Shown here: positions 14,010 to 26,439 of the stretch, in pieces | Layout of the letters: every line of letters starts with the position of its first letter | Numbering within the stretch: the stretch's first letter is position 1 | NCBI GenBank assembly: GCA_022702705.1 | Contig: CM040428.1 | Span: forward strand, 91,260,287 to 91,324,286 | Reading direction: 5' to 3' | DNA from: Papilionanthe hookeriana x Papilionanthe teres | Lineage: Eukaryota; Streptophyta; Magnoliopsida; Asparagales; Orchidaceae | DNA: 64,000 nt | Notes under the pieces: model-generated | The model's input: only the letters and a program-made list of their open reading frames with translations | What the model was told of the DNA's origin: nothing | The model's database searches: none | Translations under genes and position numbers: made by a program

Positions 14010-17000
14010 CAAAAATTGATTATTTTGACCAAAATTAAATTTTGAGTCGAAAGTTGTCTTATTGTCAATAGTGAGTCATTGGGTCAGAAATTTACCGTTT
14101 TGACAAAAGTTGACATTTTGGTCAAAGTTGACATTTTGGTCAAAGTTGACATATTTGGTCAATGAGTTAGTAATTGGGTTAAGAATTAATCATTTTGACA
14201 GAAGATGACTTTTTGGTCAAAATTTGATCTATTGGGTCAATGGGTTGGTTATTGAATCAAAAATTGACTATTTTGACCAAAGTTGACTTTTGGTCAAAAG
14301 TTGACCTACTGGGTTAATGGGTGGTCATTAGGTCAAGGATTGACTATTTTGACCAAAATTGACTTTTTAGTCGAAAGTTGACTATTGGATCGATGGGTTT
14401 GTCATTGGGTCGAGATTGACCATTTTGACCAAAGTTGACTTTTTAGTCAAGAGTTAATTTATTAGGTTAATGGGTTGGTCATTAGAGTCAAATTGAACAT
14501 TTTGACAAAAGTTGACTTTTTGGTCAAAAGTTGTCTTATTTGGTCAAAGGGTTGTCATTAGGTAAAGACTGACTATTTTGGCCAAAATTAATTTTTTGGT
14601 CAAAAGTTGTTCTGCTGGGTCAATGGTTTTGTCATTGGGTTATGGATTAACCATTTTGACCAAAGTTGACTTTTTGGTTAGAGATTGACTTATTGGGTCA
14701 ATATTTGGTCATTAATTCAAAAATTATCTATTTTGAGTAAAATAGATTTATTAGGCCAATGGGTTGGTCGTTAGGTCAAGGATTGATCATTCTGACTAAA
14801 GTTCACATTTTGGTCAAAAGTTGATCTATTGTGTCAACGGGTTGGTCAATGGGTCAAGGATTGACCATTTTGAATAAAGTTGACTTTTTGGTTAGAGATT
14901 GGCTTACGGGGTCAATAATTGGTCATTTGGTCAAAATTGACTATTTTGACCAAAATTGACTTTTTGGTCAAAAGTTGACCTATTGGGTCAATGAGTTGGC
15001 CATTGGGTCAAGAATTGACGATTTTGACCAAAGTTGTCTTTTTTGTCAAAAGTTGTCCTATATAGGATGAGGCGGTCAGTAGGTCAAAAATTGATAATTT
15101 TGAGCAAAATTGACTTTTTGGTCAAAAGTTAATGTTTTAGTCAAACATTGACAAATTGGGTCAATGGGTTGGTCATTGGATCAAGGATTGACCATTTTCA
15201 CCAAAGATGATATTTAGGTCTTATAAAAATGTGTCAGAAATTGACCATTTTGACTAAATTTAACTTTTTGATCAAAAGTTGACCTTTCTGATCAATGAGG
15301 TGGTCATTAGGTCAAAAATTGATATTTTTGACCAAAATTGACTTTTTGGTCAAAAGTTGTCCTTTTGGGTCAAAGAGTTGGTCATTGGGTCAAAGATTGA
15401 CCATTTTGACCAAAGTTTACTTTTTTTGGTACAGAGTTGACCTGTAGGGTCAATGAGTTGGTCATTGGGTCAAGGATTGACCATTTTGAACAAAGTTGAC
15501 TTTAGTGTCAAAAGTTGACATATTGGGTCAATGAGTTTGTAATTGGGTGTAGAATTGATCATTTTGACTAGAGATGACTTTTTGGTCAAAAGTGGACTTA
15601 TTGGGTCAATGGGTTGGTAACTGGGTCAAGAATTAACCATTTTGACCAAAAGATGACTTTTTGGTCAAAAGTTGACCAATTGGGATAATGGGTTGGTCAT
15701 TGGGTCAAGGATTGACCATTTTGACAAAAGTTGACTTTTTGGTCAAAGATTGACTTATTGGGTCAATAATTGGTCATTAGGTTAAAAATTGATTATTTTG
15801 ACCAAAATTGAATTTTTGGTCAAAAGTTGACCCATAAGGTCAATGGGGTGGTCATTGGGTCAGAAATTGACCATTTTGATCAAAATTGACTTTTTGGTCG
15901 AAGTTGACCTTATTTGGTCGATAGAGTTGGAAATTTGGTCGAGAATTGATCTATTTTGACCGAAAGATGACTTTTTGGTCGAAAGTTGACCTATCTGGGT
16001 CGATGGGTTGAGTCATTAGGTCGAAAATTGACCATTTTTACCAAAGTTGACTTTTTGGTCAAAAGTTGCCATTTTGGGTTAATGGGGTCATTAAGTTAAA
16101 AATTAACTATTTTGACCAAATTTGACTTTTTGGTCAAAAGTTGACCTATTGGGTCAATGTGTTTGTGATTGGGTCAAGGATTAACCATTTTGGCCAAAGT
16201 TGACTTTTAGCAGAGATTGGCTTTCTGGGTCAATAATGGGTCATAAGATCAAAAATTGATTATTTTGACCAAAATTAAATTTTTTGTCCAAAGTTGACCC
16301 ATTAGGTCAACGGGGTGGTCATTTGGTCCGAAATTGACAATTTTGACCAAAGTTGATATTTTGGTCAAAAGTTGATCCATTTGGTCAATGATTCGTAATT
16401 GGGTCAAGAACATATTATTTTGAGCAAAGTTGACTTTTTGGTCAAAAGTTGACCTATTGGGTCAATGGGTTTGTCATTGGGTGAAGGATTGACCATTTTG
16501 ACCAAAGTTGACTTTTTGGTCAGAGATTGACTTATTGGGTCAATAATTGGTCATTAACTCAAAAATTAACTATTTTGGTCATGAGGTCAAAATTTGACTA
16601 TTTTGACCAAAATTAAATTTTTTGTCAAAACTTGACCAATTGGGTCAACGAGGTGGTCATTGGATCAGAAATTGACCATTTTGACCAAAGTTGACATTTT
16701 AGTTAAAAGTTGACCTATATGGTCATTTAGTTGGTAATTGGGTCAAGAATTGACCATTTTTACTGAAGATTGACTTTTTGGTCAAAAGTTGATCTATTAG
16801 GCCAATGGGTTGGTCATTGGGCTAATGATTGATCATTTTGACCAAAGTCAACTTTTTGGTCAAAATTTGACCTATTGGGTCAATGGGTTGGTCATTGGGT
16901 CAAGGATTGACCATTTTGACCAAAGTTGACTTTTTGTAAGAGATTGGCTTACTGGTTCAATAATTAGTCATTAGGTCTAAAATTGACTATTTTGACCAAA

Positions 17001-20000
17001 ATGGACTTTTTGGTCAAAAGTTGACTTATTGGGTCAATGGGTGGTCATTAAGTCAAAAATTGATTATTTTGACCAAAATTGACTTTTTGGTCAAAAGTTC
17101 ACCTATTGGGCTAAGGAGTTTATCATTGGGTCGAAGATTCACCATTTTAACCAAAGTTGACTTTTTGGTCAGAGATTGACTTATTGGGTCAATAATTTGT
17201 CATTAGGTCAAAAAGTAACTATTTTGACTGAAATTGAATTTTTTGTCAAAAGTTAACCCATTGGGTCAGCGGGGTGGTCATTGAGTCAGAAATTGACCAT
17301 TTTGACAAAGGTTGATTTTTTAGTCAAAAGTTAACCTATTGACCAAAATTGAATTTTTGGTCAAAAGTTAACCAATTGGGTCAACGGGGGTCATTTGGTC
17401 AGAAATTGATCATTTTGACCAAAGTTGACTTTTTTGTCAAATGTTAACCTATTTGGTCAATAAGTTGGTAATTGGGTCAAGAACTGACCATTTTGACCAA
17501 AGTTTACTTTTTTGACAAAAGTTGATCTATTGGGTCAAAGCGTTGGTCATTGGGTCAAAAATTGACCATTTTGACCAAAGTTAACATTTTGGTCAAAAGT
17601 TGACCTATTAGGCCAATGGGTGGTCATTCAGTCAAAAATTGATTATTTTGACCAAAATCGACTATTTCTTCAAAAGTTGACCTACTGGTTCAATGGTTGT
17701 CATTAGGTCAAGGATAGACCATTTTGACCGAGGTTAACTTTTTAGTCAAAAGTTGACCTACTAGGTTAATGGATTGGTCATTTTGTCGAAAATTGACCAT
17801 TTTGACCAAAGTGACGTTTTGGTCAAAAGTTGATCTATTGGATCGATGGGTGGTCGATTAAGTCGAAAATTAACTATTTTGACCAAAATTGATCTTATTT
17901 GGTCGACATAGACTTTGGTCAGAAAGTGCTATTATTGTCGATGGGTTGTGTCATTGGGTCGAGGATTGACCAATTTAACCAAAATTTACTTTTTGTTTAG
18001 AGGTTGACTTATTTGGTTAATAATTGGTCATTAGATTAAAAATTGACTATTTTGACCAAAATTGACTTTTTGGTCAAAAGTTGACCTATTAGGTCAAATG
18101 GGTTGGTCATTGGGTCAAGGATTGATCATTTTGACCAAAGTTGACCTTTTGGTCAAAAGTTGACCTGTGGGTCAATTGGATCGGTCATTGGGTAAGGATT
18201 GACCATTATTGACCGAAGTCGACTTTTTAGTGAGGAATTCGTTGTCAGGTTAATAATTGGTCGTAATATTAAAGAATTGACTATTTTGACCAAAAGTGAC
18301 TTTTATGGTCGAAATAGTTGACCATGATTGGGTCGATAGAGTTGGTCATTGGAGAGATCGATGATTGACCGATTTTGATTGGCCAGTAAGTTGACATTTT
18401 GGTGGTACGGTAAGTTGACCTATTGGGTCAACGGGTTAGTCATTGGGTCAAGGATTGACCATTTTGACTTGAAGTTAACTTTTTGTTGAGAGATTGACTT
18501 TTTGGGTCAATAATTGGTCATTAGGTCAAAAATTAATAATTTTGACCAAAATTGAATTTTTTGTCAACGAGTTGACTGATTAGGTCGATGGGTTGGTCAT
18601 TGGATTAAAAATTGACCATTTTGACCAAAGTTGACTTTTTGGTCGAAAGTTGACTCATTTAGAGTCGATGGGTTGGTCATTAGGTCAGAAATTGACCATT
18701 TTGACCGAAGTTGACTTTTTGGTCAAAAATTGATTTATTGGGTTAATGGGTTGGTCGTTAGGGCGAGAATTGATTATTTTGACCAAAATTGACTTTTTGG
18801 TCGAATGTTGACCTATTAAGGTCATGTGGGTGGTCATTAGGTTGAAAATTGACTATTTTGACCAAATTGACTTTTTGCTCGAAAGTTGACCTATTGGGTC
18901 AATGGGTTGATCATTAGGTTGAGGATTAATGCATTTTGACCAAAGTTTACTTTTTGGATAGAGATTGACTTATTGGATTCGATAATTGGTCATTAAGTCG
19001 AAGGTTGATTATTTTGACCAAATAGAATTTTTTGTCGAAAGTTGACCCATTGGGTTAATGAAGGTGGTCATTGGGTTTGAAATTGCCCATTTTGACCGAA
19101 GTTGACTTTTAGTCGAAAGTTGATATTTGGTCAATGAGTTAGTAATTGGGTCGAAAATTGACCATTTTGACCAAAGATGACTTTTTGTTCAAAAGTTGAT
19201 TTATTGGGTTGATGGGGTTAGAAAATTGACCATTTTGACCGAGTTGACTTTTTGGTTAGAGTTGACTTATTAGAGTGATGAGTGAGTCATTAGGTAAAGG
19301 ATTAACTATTTTTGACCAAAATTAGACTTTTTGGTGAAAGTTGACTTTATTAGGTCGATGGGTTTGTCATTAGGTCGATGGATTAGTACCATTTTGACCA
19401 AAGTTGACTTTTATGGAAATTGAGGGTTGACTTATTGGGTCGATAAGTGGGTTATTATGTGAAAAATGACTTTTTTGACCAAATTGACTTTTTGGTCGAA
19501 AGTTGACATGTAGGCGATGGGTTAGTCGTTAGATTCGAAGATTGATCATTTTGACTAAAGTTGACATTTTGGTGAAAGTTGACCTATTAGTTCGATGGGT
19601 TGGTCGTTGGGTTAAAATTGACCATTTTGACCAAAGTTGACTTTTTGGTCGAAAGTTAACTTATTGGGTCGATGGTTGGTCATTAGGTCGAAAATTTGAT
19701 TATTTTGACGAAAATTGACTTTTTGGTCAATTAACTGTTGAGGTCGAGTGGGTTGGTCATTAGATTCGAAGGATTTGACCATTTTGACAAAGTATGACTT
19801 TTGGTCGGAGATTGACTTATTTGGTCTGATTGATTGGTCATTAGAGTCGAAGGATATTGTACTAAAATTAATTTTTGGTCGAAAGTTGACTTATTGGTCG
19901 ATGGTTTGGTCATTGGGTGAAGGATTAACCATTTTGACTAAAGTTGACTTTTTGGTCAAAAGTTGACCTATTGGGTAAATGGGATGGTCATTGGGTTAAG

Positions 20001-21080
20001 GATTGACCATATTAGCCAAAGTTGACTTTTTGGTCAGAGATTGACTTGTTGGGTCAATAATTGTTCATTAAGTAAAAAATTATTTATTTTGACCAAAATT
20101 AAATTTTTTCATCGAAGAGTTGACCTCGTTAGGTCAACGGTGTGGTAATTAGACTGAAATTGACCATTTTGACCAAGTCGACTTCTTGGTCGAAGTTGAT
20201 TGTTTTGGTCGATGAGTTAGTCAATTGGGTTAGGAATTGACCAATTTTAACGAAGATGTCTTTTTCGTCGAAAGTTGATACGTATTGGGTCGATGGGTTG
20301 TTCAATGAGTAAAAAATTAAACATTTTGACAAATGTTGACTTTTTTGTCAAAAGTTGACCTATCGGATCAATAGGCGTTCATAAGCTTAAAAATTGACTT
20401 TTTTGATCAAAATTGACTTTTTGGTCAAAAATTGATCTGTTGTGTTAATGGGTTAGTCATTGAGGTCGAGATTTGACCATTTTTACCAAAGTTGACTTTT
20501 GGTTGCAGAGTTGACTTTTAAGGTCAATAATTGGTCATTAGATTAAGAATTGATCTATTATTTGGCAAAATTGAATTTTTGGTCGAAAGTTGACCTTTGA
20601 ATTAGATCAGGTGGAATTAGATCATTAGGTAGTTTGAGAAATTGAGCTATTTTGTCGAAAGTTGACTTTTTGGATCGACGGAGTTGGTAAATAGGTTGAC
20701 AATTGACCATTTTGATCGAAGATGACTTTTTCGCTCTAGTTGAATTCGATGGGTTAGTCGTTGGGTAAAAAATTGGCTATTTTGACCAAAGTTGACTATT
20801 TGGTCGAATAGTTGACTTATTCGGTCGACGGGTGGTCATTTGGTAAAAAATTGACTATTTTGACCAAAATTGACTTTTTGGTCGAAAGTTGACCTATTTA
20901 GGTCGATGAGTTTGATCATTGGGCAGGATTGACATTTCGATTTGATTTTGTCAAGATTGACTTATTGGGTCGAAAATTGGTCTTTAGCTTAAAGATTGAC
21001 TATTTTGATCAAAATTGAATTTTTAGTGAAAAGTTAACCCATCTAGTCAATGGGGTGGTCATTAGGTCGAAGTTGACCAT
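14010..21080 (+). repeat. Copy II of the ~7.3-kb super-repeat
   Basis: Partner of 6480-13650. It lacks three monomers near 14390-14470 relative to copy I. From about 17820 to 20330 it becomes TCGA-rich and ragged where copy I (about 10500-12950) is mostly clean, and the offset to copy I grows from 7305 to 7373 bp over that stretch through small net insertions. It also has a short insertion near 15217-15229 (TTATAAAAATG) that copy I lacks at 7914. Confidence 0.87.
14111..14146 (+). repeat. 18-bp internal tandem duplication
   Basis: TGACATTTTGGTCAAAGT is repeated at 14111-14128 and 14129-14146. The matching place in copy I (about 6595-6615) has a single copy. It is another two-sub-repeat duplication, at a different monomer position from the 19-bp class. 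Confidence 0.93.
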
Positions 21081-21259
21081 TTTGACCAAAGTTGACTTTT
21101 GGTGAAAAGTTGACTGATTGCCGAAAGCGGTTGAAATTTAGTTAGAAATTGACCATTTTGACCAAAAAGATGACTTTTTGATCGAAAGTTGACTGTCGGA
21201 TCGATGGGTTGGGCTTTGGGTCAAAAATTGACCATTTTAACCAAAATTGACTTTTTGGT

Positions 21260-22156
21260 CAAAAGTTGACCTTTTCGGTTAATGGGTGATCATTAGCTTA
21301 AAAATTAATTATTTTGACCAAAATTAACTTTTTGGTCAAAAGTTGACTTATTGGGTCAATGGGTTTGTGATTGGGTCAAGGATTGACCATTTTGGCCAAA
21401 GTTGACTTTTGGTCATAGATTGGCTTATTGGGTCAATAATTGGTCATTAGATCAAAAATCATAATTTTGACGAAAATTGAATTTTATTGCAGTTGACCCA
21501 TTAGGTCAACTGGATTAGTCATTAGGTCGAAATTGACAATTTTATGGCAGTTGATATTTTGTTCAAAAGTTGACTATTTGGATCGATGAGTTAGTAATTA
21601 GGTCGAGATTTGATCATTTTGATCAAAGATGACTTTTTTGGTCAAAAGTTGACCTTTTGGGTCAATGGGTGGTCATGAGATCAAAAATTGACAATTTTGA
21701 CAAAAGAGGACTTTTTGGTCAAAAGTTGACCTATCGTGTCAATGGGTTTGCATTGGGTGAAGGATTGACCATTTTGACCAAAGTTGACTTTTTAATCAGA
21801 GATTGACATATGGGGTCAATAATTGGTCATTAATTCAAAAATTGAGTATTTTGGGCATTAGGTCGAAATTTGACTATTTTGACCAAAATTAGATTTTATG
21901 TAAAACTTAAGATTGGGTCAACGAGGTGGTCATTGGGTCAGAAATTGTTTATTTTGACCAAAGTTGACTTTTTAGTTAAATGTTAACTCTATTTTGGTCA
22001 TTGAGAGTTGGTAATTGGGTCGAGAATTGACCATTTTGAGTGAAGAATGACTTTTTGTTCAAAAGTTGACCTATTAGGCTAATGGGTTGGTCATTCGGCT
22101 GATGATTGATCATTTTAACCAAGTTGACTTTCTAGTCGAAAGTTGACCTATTAGGT
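21260..22156 (+). repeat. Partial third copy of the ~7.3-kb super-repeat, cut by the gap
   Basis: Follows the order of 8740-9570 and 16060-16890. Shared marks are the GTTTGTGATTGGGTC ending, a following GATTGGCTT type 1 with ATCAAAAAT, a type 2 with CCCATTAGGTCAAC, a monomer with TTGATATTTTG, and a short half-monomer where TATTTTGG is followed by CAT and AGGTC (copies near 9265, 16570 and 21848). Offsets are about 12520 to copy I and 5200 to copy II. The copy ends at the N run. Confidence 0.75.
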
Positions 22157-22656
22157 NNNNNNNNNNNNNNNNNNNNNNNNNNNNNNNNNNNNNNNNNNNN
22201 NNNNNNNNNNNNNNNNNNNNNNNNNNNNNNNNNNNNNNNNNNNNNNNNNNNNNNNNNNNNNNNNNNNNNNNNNNNNNNNNNNNNNNNNNNNNNNNNNNNN
22301 NNNNNNNNNNNNNNNNNNNNNNNNNNNNNNNNNNNNNNNNNNNNNNNNNNNNNNNNNNNNNNNNNNNNNNNNNNNNNNNNNNNNNNNNNNNNNNNNNNNN
22401 NNNNNNNNNNNNNNNNNNNNNNNNNNNNNNNNNNNNNNNNNNNNNNNNNNNNNNNNNNNNNNNNNNNNNNNNNNNNNNNNNNNNNNNNNNNNNNNNNNNN
22501 NNNNNNNNNNNNNNNNNNNNNNNNNNNNNNNNNNNNNNNNNNNNNNNNNNNNNNNNNNNNNNNNNNNNNNNNNNNNNNNNNNNNNNNNNNNNNNNNNNNN
22601 NNNNNNNNNNNNNNNNNNNNNNNNNNNNNNNNNNNNNNNNNNNNNNNNNNNNNNNN
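22157..22656. other. Assembly gap of exactly 500 N
   Basis: A run of exactly 500 N, a round number that suggests a placeholder and not a measured length. The sequence before it (21260-22156) matches the order of 8740-9570, and the sequence after it (from 22657) matches the order from about 11450. If the third copy is colinear with the first, about 1.9 kb is missing here and not 0.5 kb. An open frame drawn across the gap would be meaningless. Confidence 0.98.
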
Positions 22657-23110
22657 AAAATTGACTTTTTGGTCAAATGTTGACTGTTAGGTCGGGGAGT
22701 GATCTTTAAGTTAAAAATTGGTATTTTGACTGATATTTACTTTTTGGTCGAAAGTAAAACTATTGTGTCCGATGAGTTTGTCATTAGGTTAAGGATTGGT
22801 AATTTTGTTTAAAGTTGACTTTGGATAGAGATTGACTTATTGGGTCGATAATTGGTCATTAGGTTGAAAATTGATTATTTTGACCAAAATTAAATTTTGT
22901 CGAAAGTTGACCCATTAGATTGACGAGGTTGTATTAGTTTGAAATTGATTATTTTGACCAAAGTTAACTTTTTGTCGAAAGTTGACTGTTGCTCGAAGTT
23001 CGAAATTTGAGTCGAAATTGACCGGTTTGACCAGATGACTTTTGGTAAAAAGTTTGATATGGGGTCGATGGGTAGGGCATTGGGTCGAAAATTGACCATT
23101 TTGACAAAGT
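22657..23110 (+). repeat. Continuation of the third super-repeat copy after the gap
   Basis: Follows the order of 11450-11860. Shared marks are the rare AAACTATTGTGT monomer, the GGATAGAGATTGACTTATTG type 1, and the following type 2 whose end runs into TTTGAAATTG. This tells where in the super-repeat the sequence resumes after the N run. After about 23110 the correspondence becomes hard to follow because of the ragged sequence. Confidence 0.6.
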
Positions 23111-26100
23111 TGACTTTGGTGAAAGTTGTCCTTTTGGGTTAACGGTGGTTATTGAGTTAAAAATTAACTATTTTGACCAAAATTGACTTTTTGTCAAAGT
23201 TGACTGTGCTTCACGATGGTTTATCATTGGGTCAGTTGATCATTTTGACCAAAGTTGACTTTTTGGTCGAGATATTGGATATTATTGTCGATTATTGGTC
23301 AGTAATTCAAAAAATTAACTATTTTGACTGAAATTGACTTTTTAGTGAAGTTGGCCATTAGGACGATGGTTTGTTCATTGGGTCGGGATTGATGCATTTG
23401 ACCAGAAGTTGACTTTTGGTTGAGCTTTGACTAATTAGGTCGATGAGTTAGATCATTGGGTTTAGGATTGACCATTTTGACCAAAGTTGAGTTTTTGGTC
23501 GGAGTTGGCTTATATGGGTCGATGAGTTGTCATTAGGTCGAAAATTAGCTATTTTGACGAAATAGACTTATTGGTTGATAGTTGACTTATTAGATTGATG
23601 GGTTGGTCGATCGGGTCGAGGATTGACCATTTTGCTAAGAAGTTGATTTTGGTCGGAGATTGACTTCTTGGATTCGATAATTGGTCATTAGGTCGAAAAT
23701 TGACTATTTTGAAGTAAAATTGATTTCTTGGTCGAAAGTTGACCTTTGGGTCGATGGGTTGGTCATTAGGTCGAGGATTGACCATTTTGACTAAAGATGA
23801 CTTTTTGGTCGAAAGATGACTGATGGATATATGGGTTGAGTCATTGGTCAGGGATTGACCATTTATCGTAAAGTTGACCATTTAGTTCGAAAGGTGATTA
23901 TTTGACCAGAATTGAATTTTTGATGATCAAGTTGACCCATTGGGGTTAACGGGGTGTTAATTGGGTAATAAAATTGACTATTTTGACCAAAGTCGACTTT
24001 TTGGTTAAAAGTTGACTGATTTAGTCAATGAGCTGGTAATTGGGTTAAGAATTGACCATTTTAATGAAGATGACTTTTTGGTGAAGTTGATCTATTGTGT
24101 CGATAGGTTGGTCATTGGGTCGAAAATTGACCATTTTGACCAAAGTTGACTTTTTGGTCGAAAGTTGACTATCGGATTCAATAGGCTGGTCATTATGTTA
24201 AAAATTAGACTATTTTGACCAAAGTTGACTTTTTGGTCAAAGAATTGAAGCTATGTAGATTGATGGGTTTGTCATTGGGTCGGATTGACCATTTTGACGA
24301 AAGTTGACTTTTTGGTTGAAGATTGACTTATTAAGGTCGATAATTGGTCGTTAGATCGAAAATTGATTATTTTGACCAAAATTGAATTTTTGGTCGAAAG
24401 TTGATCCATTGAGGTCGATCGGGGTGGTCATTGGGTTAGAGATTGGCCATTTTAGCCAAAGTTGACTTTTTGGTCGAAAGTTGATCTTTTTGGTCGATGA
24501 GTTGGTAATTGGAGTCGAGAATTGACCATTTTGATCGAAGATGACTTTTTGCTCGAAAAGTTGTTCTATTGGGTCGATGGGGTGGTCATTGGGTGAAAAT
24601 TGACCATTTTGACCAAAGTTGACTTTTTGGTCGATTATTGACTGATGCAGTCGACGGGTGGTCATTTGGTAAAAAATTGACTATTTTAACCAAAATTGAC
24701 TATTTGGTCGAAAGTTGACTGTGGATCGATGAGTTGTTCATTGGGTCGAGTCTGATCATTTTAACGAAAGTTGACTTTTTGGTCGAGAGATTGACTTATT
24801 AGGTCGATAATTGGTCATTAGGTTAAAAATTGATTATTTTGATCAAAATTAGAATTTTTGTTGAAAAGTTAACCCATCAATTCAGCGGGGTGAACATTAG
24901 GTCGAGAAATTGACCATTTTGACCAAAGTTAACTTTTTGGTAAAAAGTTGACTATTTGCTCAAGAGTTGGAAATTTGGTCGAATATTGACCATTTTGACA
25001 AAGATGAGTTTTTGGTCGAAAGTTGATCTATCGGGTTAATGGGTTGGGCATTAGGTCGAAAATTGACCATTTTGACAAAGTTGACTTTACGGTGAAAGTT
25101 CACCTATTGGGTTAATTGGTGGTGATTAGGTTAAAGATTAATGATTTTGACGAAATTGACTTTTTGGTCGAAAGTTGACATATTAGATTGATGGGTTTGT
25201 CATTGGGTCGAGGATTGACCATTTTGACCAAAGTTGACTTTTTGGTCGAGAGAATAACTTATTGTGTCGATAATTGGTCATTAGGTGAGATCGGTATTTT
25301 GACCAAAATTGACTTTTAGTGAAAAGTTGACTTATTAGGCCGATGGGTTGTTCATTGGGTCGAGTATTGATCATTTTGACCCAAGTTAACATCTAGGTCA
25401 AAGTTGACTCGATTGGGTTAATGGGTTGGTCATTAGAGTTAAATGGTTTGACCATGTTGACCGAAGTTGACTTTTTGGTCAATTGATTTGTATGCTTGAT
25501 CGATTATTGGTCATTAGGTCGAAAATCGATCATTTTGATCAAAGTTGACTTTTTGGACAAATGTTGACCTATTAGATTGATGGTGGTCATTCAAATAAAA
25601 ATTTACTATTTTGATACGAAATTAACTTTTTGGTCAAAGTTAGCTATTATGTCGATGGGTTTGTCATTGTGTCGAGGATGGACCATTTCGACGAAGTTGA
25701 CTTTTTGGTGGAAGATTGACTTATTGTGTCGATAATTGGTCGTGAGAGATCGAAAATTGACTTTTTTGACTAAAATTTAATTTTTGGTTAAAAGTTAGCT
25801 TATTGGGTTAACAGGGATTGGTCATTAGATTCGAAAATTGACCATTTTGACGAAAGACTTTTGGTTAAAATTTGGCTATTTTGACCAAAATTGAATTTTT
25901 GGTTGAAAGTTAACGTTAGGTCCACATGGTGGTCATTAGGTCGAGAAATTGACCATTTCCACGAAGTTGATTTTTTGATCAAAGTTGACTGTTGGTCGAT
26001 GAGGTTAGTAATTAGATTGATAATTGACTATTTTTACAAGATGACTTTTTGGTCGAGTTGACTATTGGGTCGATGGGTTAAAAAATGACCATTTTGACGA

Positions 26101-26439
26101 AGTTGACTTTTTGGTCGGATTATATGGGGTTAATAGGTGGTCATTTGGTCATAAATTGTTATTTTAACCCAAAATTAACTATTTGGTCGAAAAGTTGGCT
26201 TCTTAGAGTCGAAGGGTTTGTCATTGGGTCGATGATTGGTATTTTGACCAAAGTTGACTTTTTGGTCGAAGATCGACTTATTGGGTCATTAATTTGTCAT
26301 TAATTAAAAAAATGACTATTTTGACTAAAATTGAATTTTTTTTGTCAAATGTTAAGCTTTTGGGTGAACAGGGTGATCATTTGGTCAGAAATTGACCATT
26401 TTGACCAAAGATCACTTTTGGGTCAAAGGTTGACTTATT

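Larger units (their letters stand above)
1..22156 (+). repeat. Satellite array, left contig part (78-bp monomer)
   Basis: Continuous head-to-tail array of a ~78-bp monomer, about 280 copies, all in the same orientation: the marker CCATTTTGACCAAAGTTGAC and its one- or two-base variants recur on the + strand throughout and I found no inverted block. No gene, transposon or unique DNA longer than a few tens of bases interrupts it. Every reading frame is broken by stops and indels. The array enters the window already in progress at base 1, so its left edge lies outside. A satellite of this size and purity is usual for heterochromatin or centromeres of eukaryotes; the chromosomal location is inference. 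Confidence 0.97.

Noticed and set aside
15205..15235. TATA-like insertion TTATAAAAATG as a promoter
   Set aside because: A single ~10-bp insertion relative to the paralogue at 7914, with no downstream gene. A chance indel or error is simpler.
18191..18260. Possible transposon end or insertion site near GAATTCGTTGTCAGG
   Set aside because: The copy I paralogue at 10930 has the same TTCGTTTGTCGGG variant, so it is an inherited variant monomer; no target-site duplication or terminal inverted repeat is present.
22110..22676. 188-codon open frame on the - strand
   Set aside because: It crosses the 500-N gap; nearly all residues are unknown. Not a gene.
23549..23881. 110-codon open frame on the - strand, the longest without N
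   Set aside because: It lies in the ragged TCGA-rich tract where indels and lost stops extend frames by chance. The peptide is only satellite read backwards (NFRPNDQPIDP-like repeats). The equivalent frame is broken in cleaner copies.
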